A DNA stretch of 64,000 nucleotides from Salarchaeum sp. JOR-1 (GTDB lineage: Archaea > Halobacteriota > Halobacteria > Halobacteriales > Halobacteriaceae), in the NCBI RefSeq assembly GCF_007833275.1, contig NZ_CP042241.1, forward strand, positions 310,001 to 374,000, in the 5' to 3' direction. The position numbers and the translations under genes are program-made. Positions 30,651 to 38,889 of the stretch are shown piece by piece (position 1 is the stretch's first letter; each line of letters begins with the position of its first letter). The notes beneath the pieces are model-generated. The model worked only from the letters and a program-made list of their open reading frames with translations, made no database searches and was not told the origin of the DNA.

Positions 30651-31184
30651 ATGCCGAAGTCGCCGCTCGCGGTGGGCGCGGACGCACCCGCGTTCAGTGC
30701 GCCGCTCGTCACTCCGGACGGAGAGGTGGAGGAGACGGCGCTGGGGGAGTTGCTGGAGGAGAAACCGGTGCTGTTGGCGTTCTACACGAACGACTTCAGT
30801 CCCGACTGCGTGGACGAGTGGTGTTCGTTCCGAGACTACGACTGGTTCGCGAGCGGGGAGCGCGTGCAGGTCGTGGGCGTGAGTCGGTCGCGAACGTACA
30901 CGCACAGGAAGTTCATCGACTACCTCGACCTCGGGTTCCCGCTGTACTCCGACCGCGATCTCAGCATCGCGGAAGCGTACGGCGTGAAGTACCGGGCGTT
31001 CAAGGTCGCGGCGCGCGCGAAACGCTCCGTGTTCTTCGTCGACCAGGACGGCGTCGTCCGGTATCGCTGGGTGGGTGAGCACGCGCTCGATCCGACCCGA
31101 GATCTGCCGCCGCTGGACGAGATTCAGGCGGCGATCGAAGACGTGCTCGGGCCGACGGAAGAGGAGTCGTTCGGGTTCACGTAG
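30651..31184 (+). CDS. Peroxiredoxin, PrxQ/BCP-like
   Basis: A 177-residue thiol peroxidase. The peroxidatic site is in NDFSPDCVDEWCSFRDYDWF: a Cys followed four residues later by a second Cys (CxxxxC), the arrangement of atypical 2-Cys PrxQ/BCP enzymes. Family strands VLLAFY, VQVVGVSRS and FPLYSDRDLSIAEAYGV are present. It would reduce peroxides in the cytoplasm using thioredoxin. Its 3' end overlaps the convergent lipoate ligase gene by 8 bases. Confidence 0.87.
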   Translation: MPKSPLAVGADAPAFSAPLVTPDGEVEETALGELLEEKPVLLAFYTNDFSPDCVDEWCSFRDYDWFASGERVQVVGVSRSRTYTHRKFIDYLDLGFPLYSDRDLSIAEAYGVKYRAFKVAARAKRSVFFVDQDGVVRYRWVGEHALDPTRDLPPLDEIQAAIEDVLGPTEEESFGFT

Positions 31185-31974
31185 TTTTCCCGCGCGTCCA
31201 CGCGTCAGTCGCGTACTTCTCGGCGGCGAGGTCGCGGGCGTCGACGAGTTCCGTGTCCGTCCACGCACCGGGGTCGGCGTCCGCCCAGTCCGCGAGCGCG
31301 TCCTCGACGGCTGAGACGGCTTCGTCGCGCGTAATCCCCGCGAGCTCGCGGATGGACGTGACTCGGTTCTCGAACGTCTCGGGCGCGGGCGGGTCGCTGA
31401 AGGCGCCGAGGTGGCGGTCGGTGGCGAGCGAGTAGGAGAGCGAGCCGTGCTGGATGACGGCATCGCGCTGGCGGTACTGGGCGTTCCCGCTGATCTTCTT
31501 CCCGTCGGCGACGATGTCGTGAGCGGGGTGGAGTTCGCGGAGGTAGCAGGCGGGCCGGTGAATCTCCGGCATCGACTCGGCGACGTAGTCGGCGTCGATT
31601 CCCATGCGGGAGAGCGCGTCGAGAATCGGCCGGCAGAGGGCGTGGTAGGCGTCCATGAGGTCGCCGGGGAGTTCGTCCGCGGGCGCGACCACGGTGTAGG
31701 AGATGTCGCCGGTGTAGTCGTGGTAGATGCCGCCGCCGCCGGTCGGGCGGCGGGTGACGGTGATTCCGTCGTCTTCGCAGAACTCCCAGTTCACGCTCTC
31801 CGGGGCCTGGTTGTAGCCGAGAGAGAGCGTGCTCGGCCCCCAGCGGTAGACGCGTGCCGTCCGCAGTCCGTCGACGGCGGCGGTGCGTGCGGCGACCTCG
31901 TCGAGCGCCATGTTCGTCGGGCCGCGCCAGGTCTCCTCCGTGATGAGCCGCCACTCCCGGTTCGCGAGATCCAT
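31177..31974 (-). CDS. lplA: Lipoate-protein ligase A family protein
   Basis: A 265-residue protein from ATG 31974 (MDLANREWRLITEETW). The BirA/LplA fold motifs RRPTGGGGIYHDYTGDISY (lipoate-binding loop) and KKISGNAQYR (catalytic Lys) are clear. It attaches lipoate to E2 or GcvH proteins, or transfers octanoyl groups. The C-terminal accessory domain is short. It lies 30 bases downstream of the CsaA-like gene, so the two could be co-transcribed. Confidence 0.88.
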   Translation of the reverse strand: MDLANREWRLITEETWRGPTNMALDEVAARTAAVDGLRTARVYRWGPSTLSLGYNQAPESVNWEFCEDDGITVTRRPTGGGGIYHDYTGDISYTVVAPADELPGDLMDAYHALCRPILDALSRMGIDADYVAESMPEIHRPACYLRELHPAHDIVADGKKISGNAQYRQRDAVIQHGSLSYSLATDRHLGAFSDPPAPETFENRVTSIRELAGITRDEAVSAVEDALADWADADPGAWTDTELVDARDLAAEKYATDAWTRGKTT

Positions 31975-32003
31975 ACGAAGGGTGTTCGGCCCGCGGGACT
32001 TAA

Positions 32004-32321
32004 TCAGTAGAGTTCGCCGCCGGGCGGCACGTCGTGGGCGGGCCGGACGAGCACGGGGTTGCCGTCGTCGCCGGGAACGCCGAGCGTGAGCGCTTCCGAC
32101 TCGTAGCCCGCGATGTTCACGGTTCCGAGACCGAGCGCGCACAGGACTTGGGTGCCGGGGAGCGCGTCGGGGTCGTGGTGGTAGCCGAGCTGGGCGGCGG
32201 ACTGCACGGTGTCGTCGCCGAGGTCGACGGTGAGTTTCACCATCTCGGGTTTCCGCGTCTCGGGGAACGCCGCGGCGGATTCGATGGTGCCGACGTGCAC
32301 CTCCGTGTCGAGCGGTGACAT
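32004..32321 (-). CDS. tRNA-binding domain protein (CsaA-like)
   Basis: A 105-residue OB-fold protein from ATG 32321 (MSPLDTEVHVGTI). The segments VHVGTIESAAAFPETRK and VKLTVDLGDD match the CsaA/EMAP-type tRNA-binding domain that is also found at the C-terminus of MetRS. Stand-alone versions bind tRNA or act as chaperone-like factors. The upstream extension of the frame is antisense-like and is rejected. Confidence 0.83.
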   Translation of the reverse strand: MSPLDTEVHVGTIESAAAFPETRKPEMVKLTVDLGDDTVQSAAQLGYHHDPDALPGTQVLCALGLGTVNIAGYESEALTLGVPGDDGNPVLVRPAHDVPPGGELY

Positions 32322-32533
32322 ACGGGGGCGAACGGGAGAGTGGGAGAAAACGGTTCGGGTCGCTACGTGCTCGCGGGTTCTCCGATGCACGGGCGTTCGC
32401 GACCTTGCTCGCGGTTCAGTTCTGAATATAGGGGGTGTCGGCTAATCTCCGAAGTCCGGTAGCACTGGTGTGACCGGCATCGGCCGAACAGTTTCTGTAT
32501 CGCGATATAGGATTTATTCATGGCTCCGGGGTG

Positions 32534-32539
32534 TTTTTA
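32534..32539 (+). promoter_or_regulatory. TATA box of rio2
   Basis: TTTTTA centred about 28 bases before the ATG at 32565, which predicts a leaderless transcript. Confidence 0.55.
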
Positions 32540-32564
32540 CCCGACGCGTCCGAATTCCGGGTAG

Positions 32565-33467
32565 ATGGTTCAGAACGTCGCCCAGGAGGTCGCGGAACTG
32601 GAGCAAGAGGACTTCAACCTCCTTTCGGGCGTGGAACACGGGATGCGCTTCTCGGAGTGGGTGGCGCGCGAGAAGCTCCCGGAGTTCGCGCGACTCACCG
32701 AGGAGGAGGTCGACTACCGACTGAACCGCGTCGAGGATCGGGGACTGGTGGAGCGCCAGACAATCCAGTACGAGGGATTCCGATTGACCTTCGAGGGGTA
32801 CGACGTGCTCGCGCTGAAGTCGTTCGCGGAGCGCGACACCGTCGAGGGATTCGGCGCGCCCCTGGGCGTCGGGAAGGAGTCGGACGTGTTCGAGGTGCAG
32901 TCGTACAAGCCGATGGCGTTGAAGTTCCACCGCGAGGGGTACACGAACTTCCGCGAGGTGAACAAGGAGCGCGACTACACGAGCGAGAAGGAACACGTCT
33001 CGTGGTTCTACACCGCTCGGAAGGCCGCAGAGCGCGAGTACGAAGCGCTCGAAACCCTGTATCCTGACGTGCGGGTGCCGCGGCCCGTCGACCAGAACCG
33101 CCACGCGATCGTGATGGAGAAGATCGACGGGGTGGAGTTGAACCGCGCGAAGCTCGACACCGACCAGGCGGAGGGCGTGCTCGACCTCGTCCTGCAGGAG
33201 ATGGCGCTCGCGTACACGAGGGGGTTCGTGCACGCGGACATCTCAGAGTACAACGTGTTCGTCCACGAGTCCGGCATCACGCTGTTCGACTGGCCGCAGT
33301 CCGTGCCCACGGAGCACGAGAACGCCCGCGAGTTGCTGGGCCGCGACGTTCAGAACATCGTCAGCTACTTCCAGCGAAAGTACCCGAACGCCGTCTCCGA
33401 ACCGGACGTCGACGCGGTCGCCGACGCGGTCGCGGACGACTCGTTCGAACGCATCGAGAACTACTGA
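32565..33467 (+). CDS. rio2: RIO2 atypical serine kinase
   Basis: A 300-residue kinase/ATPase. The N-terminal winged helix (LTEEEVDYRLNRVEDRG) is specific to RIO2. The kinase part has the P-loop GVGKESDVFEV, the ATP-binding Lys in MALKFHREG, the catalytic loop FVHADISEYNVFV and the metal-binding LFDWPQS. RIO2 takes part in late maturation of the small ribosomal subunit. The ribosomal protein gene rpl15e lies about 1.3 kb downstream. Confidence 0.95.
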   Translation: MVQNVAQEVAELEQEDFNLLSGVEHGMRFSEWVAREKLPEFARLTEEEVDYRLNRVEDRGLVERQTIQYEGFRLTFEGYDVLALKSFAERDTVEGFGAPLGVGKESDVFEVQSYKPMALKFHREGYTNFREVNKERDYTSEKEHVSWFYTARKAAEREYEALETLYPDVRVPRPVDQNRHAIVMEKIDGVELNRAKLDTDQAEGVLDLVLQEMALAYTRGFVHADISEYNVFVHESGITLFDWPQSVPTEHENARELLGRDVQNIVSYFQRKYPNAVSEPDVDAVADAVADDSFERIENY

Positions 33468-33574
33468 GGTAGCTGTTTTCCCGGGCTGCTCGCGTGTCAC
33501 GGGAGCGCAGCGAGTACCAGCCATAAACCGGTAGTCAGGATATAGAAAGAGAGCAGTCGTGGGGACGCGGGTGG

Positions 33575-33790
33575 TTAGTCGTTCTCGGTCGCGGTGTCGG
33601 AGTCTCCGTCGTCGGTGAGCGCGGTGCGGAAGTTCCAGAGTTCGTTCACGACGAGGAGGACGGCGGGGACGACGACGAACAGCAGCGTTCCGTTGGCGGT
33701 GTTGACGAACTGGACGAGGTAGCCGAAGTAGGGGATGTGGAACTGGACGACGCCGACGACGTTCTCGGCGGGGACGAGCGCCTGGTCGAC
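33575..33790 (-). pseudogene. C-terminal fragment of a signal peptidase I (SipW-like)
   Basis: The last 71 codons of this frame (VDQALVPAENVVGVVQFHIP...ALTDDGDSDTATEND) look like the end of a haloarchaeal signal peptidase I: the VPAENVVGVV strand, then a C-terminal transmembrane helix (LLFVVVPAVLLVVNELW). The catalytic Ser and His regions and the N-terminal anchor are absent. Upstream, the frame is antisense to another gene fragment and to housekeeping genes. It is best read as a remnant left by deletion. Confidence 0.68.
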
Positions 33791-34237
33791 CTCCGCGAGC
33801 TCTCCCGCCAGCTCTCCGCGTGGGAGAACGGCGTGTCCACGGACGAAATCACGCACAGCGACCGCAAGACCGTGTACACGGCACTCCGGCAGACGCATCT
33901 GCCGAAGATGGACGACGCGAACGTCGTCGACTACGACCCGAACCGCGGGCACGTCGAGCCCGCCGAGGAGTTCGAGGACGTCGAGGTCTACCTCGACGTC
34001 GTCCCCGAGAAGGAGATCCCGCGCAGCGAGTACTACCTCGGGCTGAGCGCGTTCGCGGCCGCGTTGCTCGCCGTCGCGTGGGTGGACGTGTTCCCGTTCG
34101 ACCTGCTCGCGGACGTGACGTGGGCGGCCGTCATCGTCGCGCTGTTCGCGGTGTCCGCGGCGGTGGACACCTACTACGACGCGCACCGCCAACTCGGGTC
34201 GGACGGCGCGCCGCCAGACCTCCCCGAGCAGGACTGA
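33737..34237 (+). pseudogene. 5'-truncated DUF7344-type membrane regulator
   Basis: From about 33782 the frame reads LVDLRELSRQLSAWENG...KTVYTALRQTHLPKMDDANVVDYD, the second half of a haloarchaeal winged-helix domain (DUF7344-like, from memory), followed by two transmembrane helices and an acidic tail. The usual first part (an LSNRRRRYVL-like segment, about 50 residues) is missing. The apparent start at GTG 33737 lies in DNA that encodes the signal peptidase fragment on the other strand. A short protein might still be made. Confidence 0.65.
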
Positions 34238-34276
34238 CGGGGACGTTTTTGTAGGTCGGGCGCGAGCGTTCGGCCG

Positions 34277-34627
34277 ATGAGGTGGCTGACCGTCGACGGG
34301 GACGTGGGGAACGAACAGGAGTTCTACTGGCTGTGGATACTCGCGACCACGGGGTACGGCGTCGGCGACATCGTCACCACGGTCGCGCTCGTGTTCTACG
34401 CGCCCGCGGTCCGCGAGGGAAATCCCCTCGTCGCGCTCGCGCTCGAACGCCTCGGCCTCCTCGGACTGGTCGGCGTGAAGCTCGCAGCGTTCTTCGCCTG
34501 CCTCGGTTTGAGCGTGTACGCGATGCACGCCTGGAAAGACCGCTTCGTCTACCTCATGCCGCCAGTCGCGCTCACCGCCGTCGGCGTCCTCCTCACCGCG
34601 CTTAACATCAGTCTGCTCGTGCGTTGA
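34277..34627 (+). CDS. Small polytopic membrane protein
   Basis: A 116-residue protein with three or four hydrophobic helices (WILATTGYGVGDIVTTVALV, LVGVKLAAFFACLGLSVYAM, YLMPPVALTAVGVLLTALNI). It resembles the DUF5658-like membrane proteins of haloarchaea, with the acidic helix start GDIVTT and the REGNPL turn. The start ATG 34277 follows the truncated gene by 39 bases. Function unknown. Confidence 0.72.
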   Translation: MRWLTVDGDVGNEQEFYWLWILATTGYGVGDIVTTVALVFYAPAVREGNPLVALALERLGLLGLVGVKLAAFFACLGLSVYAMHAWKDRFVYLMPPVALTAVGVLLTALNISLLVR

Positions 34628-34651
34628 AATCGCTGACGCGTTCCGTAGTCC

Positions 34652-34657
34652 TTTTAC
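34652..34657 (+). promoter_or_regulatory. Candidate TATA box of rpl15e
   Basis: TTTTAC in an otherwise GC-rich gap. Transcription from about 34680 would give a leader of about 130 bases before the L15e ATG at 34813, unusually long for this organism. Confidence 0.4.
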
Positions 34658-34708
34658 TCGCGCTCCCCGAAGTCCCGATAACTCGCTGGCCACGGGCTCC
34701 AGCGGGCA

Positions 34709-34776
34709 CCCGTTTCGACGGGACGAAATGTGGACTGACGGGACGCCTCGCGTCCCGATCGAGCGGCGTACGCCGC
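34709..34776 (+). promoter_or_regulatory. Structured leader upstream of rpl15e
   Basis: Three hairpin-forming elements stand in a row: CCCGT-TTCG-ACGGG (34709-34722, a UUCG tetraloop), GGGACGC-CTC-GCGTCCC (34740-34756), and the palindrome GCGGCGTACGCCGC (34763-34776). Ribosomal protein mRNAs are often autoregulated through such leaders; this is suggested, not shown. Confidence 0.45.
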
Positions 34777-34812
34777 GACACGTCTGAATCGCAAGCGCCC
34801 GACTGAACAACC

Positions 34813-35391
34813 ATGGCACGAAGTTTCTACTCCCACATCCGGGACGCGTGGAAGCAGCCCGATGAGGGGAAACTCGGCGAACTGCAGTGGCAGCGAAAGC
34901 AGGAGTGGCGCGACCAGGGCGCCATCGTCCGCGTGGACAACCCGACTCGCCTCGACAAGGCCCGCGACCTGGGTTACAAGGCGAAGCAGGGCGTCGTCGT
35001 CGCCCGCGTTTCGGTGCGCAAGGGGACGGCACGCAAGAAGCGGTTCAAGGCCGGGCGGCGGACGAAGCGCCAGGGCGTGAACCGGATCGGTCGCTCGAAG
35101 AACCTCCAGCGCATCGCTGAGGAGCGCGCGACCCGGAAGTACCGGAACCTCCGCGTTCTGAACTCGTACTGGGTGGGTGAGGACGGCAGTCAGAAGTGGT
35201 TCGAGGTCATCTTCCTCGACCCCGAGCATCCCGCCATCCAGAACGACGACGACCTGAACTGGATCTGTGACGATTCGCAGGAAGGCCGCGCGCACCGCGG
35301 CCTCACCGCCGCCGGCACGCGCGGGCGCGGCCTCTCGAAGAAGGGGAAGGGAACGGAGCGCACGCGTCCGAGCGTGAACTCCGGACAGTAA
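34813..35391 (+). CDS. rpl15e: Ribosomal protein L15e
   Basis: A 192-residue protein of the large ribosomal subunit, of the archaeal and eukaryotic L15e family. The start MARSFYSHIRDAWKQPDEG, the basic segment KKRFKAGRRTKRQGVNRI and the motif RVLNSYWVGEDG are strongly conserved. It is a monocistronic unit with a convergent neighbour 1 base after its stop. Confidence 0.97.
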   Translation: MARSFYSHIRDAWKQPDEGKLGELQWQRKQEWRDQGAIVRVDNPTRLDKARDLGYKAKQGVVVARVSVRKGTARKKRFKAGRRTKRQGVNRIGRSKNLQRIAEERATRKYRNLRVLNSYWVGEDGSQKWFEVIFLDPEHPAIQNDDDLNWICDDSQEGRAHRGLTAAGTRGRGLSKKGKGTERTRPSVNSGQ

Positions 35392-35392
35392 C

Positions 35393-35902
35393 CTACTTTT
35401 CGTCTACGTATTCGCGTTCGATTTCGGTTTCGCCGCCGGCGAGCCGTGCGAGCGCGCCGGTGAGCGCGTCGAAGAAGACGACGAGCGGGTAGAGGACGAC
35501 CTCGATGACGCGCATCGGACCGACGACGCGCAGCGACCAGGCTTCGGCGTTCGCGAGCCCCCAGGTTTTCGGGAGGATTTCGCCGAACACGAGGACTAAC
35601 GTGGTGGCCGTGAGGGTGGCGGCGGCGGCGGCGTAGCTCGGCGGGAGGTAGGTGACGAGGACGACGGTGACGATGCTGGAGAGCGCGATGTTGACGACGT
35701 TGTTCCCGACGAGGAGGGTGACGAGGAGGCGGTGGGAGTCCTCGCGGGTCTCCGCGAGCTGTCGACCGGCGGGCGTGTCCGCGAGTTCGCGGACGCGCTC
35801 GATTGGAAGCGAGAACAGTGCGATTTCGGCGCTGGAGAAGAACGCGCTCACGGCGAGCAACACGGCGACGCCGCCGACTATCGGGAGGAGTGTCCAGTCC
35901 AT
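35393..35902 (-). CDS. DUF21 (CNNM-type) membrane protein without CBS domains
   Basis: A 169-residue protein consisting of a CNNM transmembrane domain: VLLAVSAFFSSAEIALFSL (the conserved FFSSAE motif), LLVTLLVGNNVVNIALSS and LVLVFGEILPKTWGLANAE. Full-length family members (CorC/CNNM, magnesium or divalent-ion export) continue with CBS and CorC domains; here the chain stops after the membrane part (EREYVDEK). Short haloarchaeal versions are known, so this need not be a truncation. Confidence 0.85.
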   Translation of the reverse strand: MDWTLLPIVGGVAVLLAVSAFFSSAEIALFSLPIERVRELADTPAGRQLAETREDSHRLLVTLLVGNNVVNIALSSIVTVVLVTYLPPSYAAAAATLTATTLVLVFGEILPKTWGLANAEAWSLRVVGPMRVIEVVLYPLVVFFDALTGALARLAGGETEIEREYVDEK

Positions 35903-35932
35903 ACGGACGCGTGAGTGGGGTGGGACTGTAAG

Positions 35933-37672
35933 TTACGGCGTCCGATCGGCGTCCGCGAGCGTGCGCTGAACGGCGTCGTGGCCGACCGCGTCCGCGAGCG
36001 TGCGGAACGCGGCCTGTTCGTCCCGGTCGTTCGTCTCGGCGACGAGGCGGGAGACGATGAACTCGGGCGTGGACTTTCCGACGGTGTCGAAGCGGGGCTG
36101 GTAGTCGACGGCGAGGTCGAGGTCGGGGGTGAGGCCTTCGGCGAAGATGCCGTCGATGCGGGCGTTCTCGGGGAGGGGTGCGAGGTCGTCCGCGAGGTGG
36201 GTGACGTAGACGCCGAGCGCGTTCTGCCTGCCGGTGAGCGTGACGAGGCCGTGGAGGAGGTCGGCGGCGCTCCCGGGTTCGGTGATTGCTTCGAACTCGT
36301 CGACGAGCATGAGCGTGCGGCGGTCGCCGGAGAGCGGCGGGACGACGGACCGCAGCGTGGATTCGAGGACGCCGGCGTTGAAACTGGCGTGCCGGCGGTG
36401 GAAGACGAGCGCGTCCACCAGGCCGACTTCGGCGGCGTCCGCGGGAACCGGGAGGCCCATCTGCGCGAGCAAGGCGACCTGGCAGAGCGTTTCGAGGAGC
36501 GTGGTCTTCCCGCCGGAGTTCGCGCCCGTGAGCACGGTGACGCGGTCGCCGCTCGGCGCGTCCCCGGTGGAGTGGTCGCCGACGCCGTACGTGACCGGTT
36601 GGACGTCCGCGCCGTTCCGGCGGAGGGAGAGGTTGCGCGCGCCGACGACGGCGAGCGTGTCGGTGTCGACGATGTCGGGTCGCGTGAGGGCGAACGCGTC
36701 GGCGAACCGGGCGAGCGAGAGGTAGAACGCGATGTCGGAGACGGCGTCGACGGCGGCGTCAACGTCCTCGCGCGCCGCGTCGACGCGCTCGCGGAGGTTC
36801 GCGCGCACCGTGTCCTCGCGGGCGTCGACCGCCGTGGCGAGGTCGGTTTCGAGGGCGCGGGCGGTGGCGGCGAGGAAGTCCGCGGCGTCGGCCGCGCCGT
36901 CGCCCATCGCCTCCCGGGCGCGGGACGGATCGATGGCGGTCTGCTCGCGGACGTACGCGACGAACGCCTCCCGGAACTCCTCGGTGCCGCGCACGCCCGA
37001 CCCCCGAATCTCCTCCAGCACGTCGAACGTGTCGCGTTCGAGGCGTTCGGCGTCCGCGTGGGCGTCCCGGAGTTCGTCGAGGCGGGCGTCAGCGCCGGCG
37101 GTGACGCGCTCGCCGTCGAGGTACTGGAGGGCGTCCGCGGCGTCCGCGAGCGCGTCGGGGTCGCAGTCCGCGAGCGGCGCGAACACGCCGTCGTGCAGGC
37201 CGGTCTCCCGGAGGACGAGCGCGGCGTCCACGGCGGCGCGGTCGGTGCCGCCCGCGGCGTCGTACCGCTCGAACGCGTCCAGCACGTCGGTTCGCGTGGC
37301 GTCGTCGAGCGCGCGCCACGAGTCGACGGCGGCGGTCACGCGGTCGAGTCGGTCCTCGACCGCGCGCCGGTCGAGGAGCGGCGTGAGGACGCGGACGCGG
37401 TCGGCGGCGTGGTCGGTGACGGCGTAGGATTCCGCGAGCGAGACGAGGTCTTTGTAGACGGTGCGGGCGTCGTCGGTCGCGAGCACGTCCATGCCGTCGC
37501 CGCCGTTCGCGCGCCGGAGGATGCGGGTCGCGCGGCCCCGGGAGAGACCGGCGTCCACGAGCGTCCGACTGTCCGCGGATTCGATGGCCTCGACGGCGGC
37601 CTCGGTGCCGAGCGAGTCGTCGAGGAGCGCGGCGGTCTTCGGGCCGACGCCCCAGTAGTCCTCCAGTCGCAT
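35933..37672 (-). CDS. MutS-family ATPase with N-terminal helix-hairpin-helix (MutS2/MutS5-like)
   Basis: A 579-residue protein. Its first 55 residues hold a helix-hairpin-helix (GVGPKTAALLDDSLG), followed by a long helical lever region and a C-terminal MutS ATPase: Walker A GANSGGKTTLLET, Walker B TLMLVDEFEA and the H-loop YVTHLADDL. It lacks the mismatch-recognition domain, so it is not a classical MutS; related archaeal proteins are named MutS5 and their role is unclear. It may act on recombination or branched DNA. Confidence 0.87.
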   Translation of the reverse strand: MRLEDYWGVGPKTAALLDDSLGTEAAVEAIESADSRTLVDAGLSRGRATRILRRANGGDGMDVLATDDARTVYKDLVSLAESYAVTDHAADRVRVLTPLLDRRAVEDRLDRVTAAVDSWRALDDATRTDVLDAFERYDAAGGTDRAAVDAALVLRETGLHDGVFAPLADCDPDALADAADALQYLDGERVTAGADARLDELRDAHADAERLERDTFDVLEEIRGSGVRGTEEFREAFVAYVREQTAIDPSRAREAMGDGAADAADFLAATARALETDLATAVDAREDTVRANLRERVDAAREDVDAAVDAVSDIAFYLSLARFADAFALTRPDIVDTDTLAVVGARNLSLRRNGADVQPVTYGVGDHSTGDAPSGDRVTVLTGANSGGKTTLLETLCQVALLAQMGLPVPADAAEVGLVDALVFHRRHASFNAGVLESTLRSVVPPLSGDRRTLMLVDEFEAITEPGSAADLLHGLVTLTGRQNALGVYVTHLADDLAPLPENARIDGIFAEGLTPDLDLAVDYQPRFDTVGKSTPEFIVSRLVAETNDRDEQAAFRTLADAVGHDAVQRTLADADRTP

Positions 37673-37707
37673 ACCGGGGAGAGACGGGAAGTCCGGTTAG
37701 GTGTTTC

Positions 37708-38133
37708 TCACGCGATGCGCTCGCTCCCCCAGTAGTTCCAGACGCCGCCGACGCCCGTCGCGGCGAGGCCGGAGAGCCAGGCGGGGAGCGCGAGCGCCAG
37801 TCCGATCGTGAGGAAGACGGCGTAAATCGTGTATCCGACGGCGTAAACGCCGACGTAGTGCGGGGCGCGTTCGAGCGCGCCGCCGTCGAAGTCGAACGTC
37901 ACGAGGCGGTTCAGGCCGTACGTCCAGAGGACGCCCGCGACGAACGCCGCGAGCGCGGGCACGAGGATGCCGTCGCCGTCGGCGAGCGCGAGGAGGACGA
38001 GGAGGTTGACGAGCGCGCCGGTCGCGCCCACCCCGCCGAACTCCGCGATCCGAACCGCTCGCTCGGGCGCGACGTACTCCGCGAGGAACGTCCCGCGAAC
38101 GGCGGACGCGAGCGCGGTCTCGATGCGCTCCAT
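37708..38133 (-). CDS. GtrA-family membrane protein
   Basis: A protein of about 141 residues from ATG 38133. It has four hydrophobic helices and the family segment IAEFGGVGATGALVNLLVLL, with YGLNRLVTFDF in the middle and a terminal GGVWNYWGSERIA. GtrA proteins are thought to help flip lipid-linked sugars used in surface glycosylation. No glycosyltransferase gene lies next to it here. Confidence 0.85.
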   Translation of the reverse strand: MERIETALASAVRGTFLAEYVAPERAVRIAEFGGVGATGALVNLLVLLALADGDGILVPALAAFVAGVLWTYGLNRLVTFDFDGGALERAPHYVGVYAVGYTIYAVFLTIGLALALPAWLSGLAATGVGGVWNYWGSERIA

Positions 38134-38245
38134 TCGTGTCCTCACGCTTGCAACTCGTTTCGCTTAAACGTTTTGTGGTGATGGAGGTTCCAGAGTCGCG
38201 TGCCGCCACCGCGTTCCTTTTCGGCCACCGGAGAGTACGCTGGGT

Positions 38246-38887
38246 ATGAGCGACATCGTTCCCGAGGACACCCTCGCGGTGTACTCCGACTTCGTCTGCC
38301 CGTTCTGCTACCTCGGCCGCGCGAGCCTCCAGGCGTACCTCGACCGATCCGACGACCCGCCCGCGGTCGACTGGCGCTTCTTCGATCTCCGCGGGTACAA
38401 GCGCGGGCCCGACGGCGACATCGACGACAGCGTCGAGGACGGGAAGGACGAGGACTACTTCGCGAACGTGAAGGACAACGTCGAACGCCTCAAAGAGGAG
38501 TACGGCGCCGACGAGATGCTCGGCCTCGACGACGTCCCGGACGTGGACTCCTGGGACGCCCAGCAGGCCGCGCTCTACGTGAAGCAATCGTACGACGACG
38601 AGACCTTCCAGGAGTTCTACAACGCGCTCTTCGACACGCACTGGGTGGACGGCCGCCCCATCGACGACCCCGACGTGCTCGCTGACGTGGCGGCGTCCGT
38701 CGGCGTGGACGGCGACGAAATCCGGGACGCCATCACCGACGAAACGCTCGAAGCCGAACTCGAAGACCGGTTCGAGGACGCGACCGACGTCGGCATCACC
38801 GGCATCCCCACGTTCGTCTACGGCGAGCACGCCGCCCGCGGCTCCGTCCCCCCCGAGCAGCTCGAGCGCCTCGTCAGCGGCCGCTAG
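38246..38887 (+). CDS. DsbA-family oxidoreductase (FrnE-like)
   Basis: A 213-residue thioredoxin-fold protein with a helical insert. The active site is SDFVCPFCYLGR (CPFC), and the cis-Pro loop is VGITGIPTFVYG. The family includes FrnE and 2-hydroxychromene isomerases; the CxxC pair favours a disulfide oxidoreductase. There is no signal peptide, so it acts in the cytoplasm. Its end almost touches the convergent thioredoxin gene (2 bases). Confidence 0.86.
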   Translation: MSDIVPEDTLAVYSDFVCPFCYLGRASLQAYLDRSDDPPAVDWRFFDLRGYKRGPDGDIDDSVEDGKDEDYFANVKDNVERLKEEYGADEMLGLDDVPDVDSWDAQQAALYVKQSYDDETFQEFYNALFDTHWVDGRPIDDPDVLADVAASVGVDGDEIRDAITDETLEAELEDRFEDATDVGITGIPTFVYGEHAARGSVPPEQLERLVSGR

Positions 38888-38889
38888 GA

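Noticed and set aside
33575-35032. 485-codon minus-strand frame as one long protein
   Set aside because: Only the last 71 residues look like real protein (signal peptidase end); the rest is antisense to a membrane protein gene, the DUF7344-like fragment and part of rpl15e.
35915-37735. 606-codon plus-strand frame
   Set aside because: Fully antisense to the MutS-like ATPase, which has Walker motifs and an HhH domain; the plus-strand translation is low complexity.
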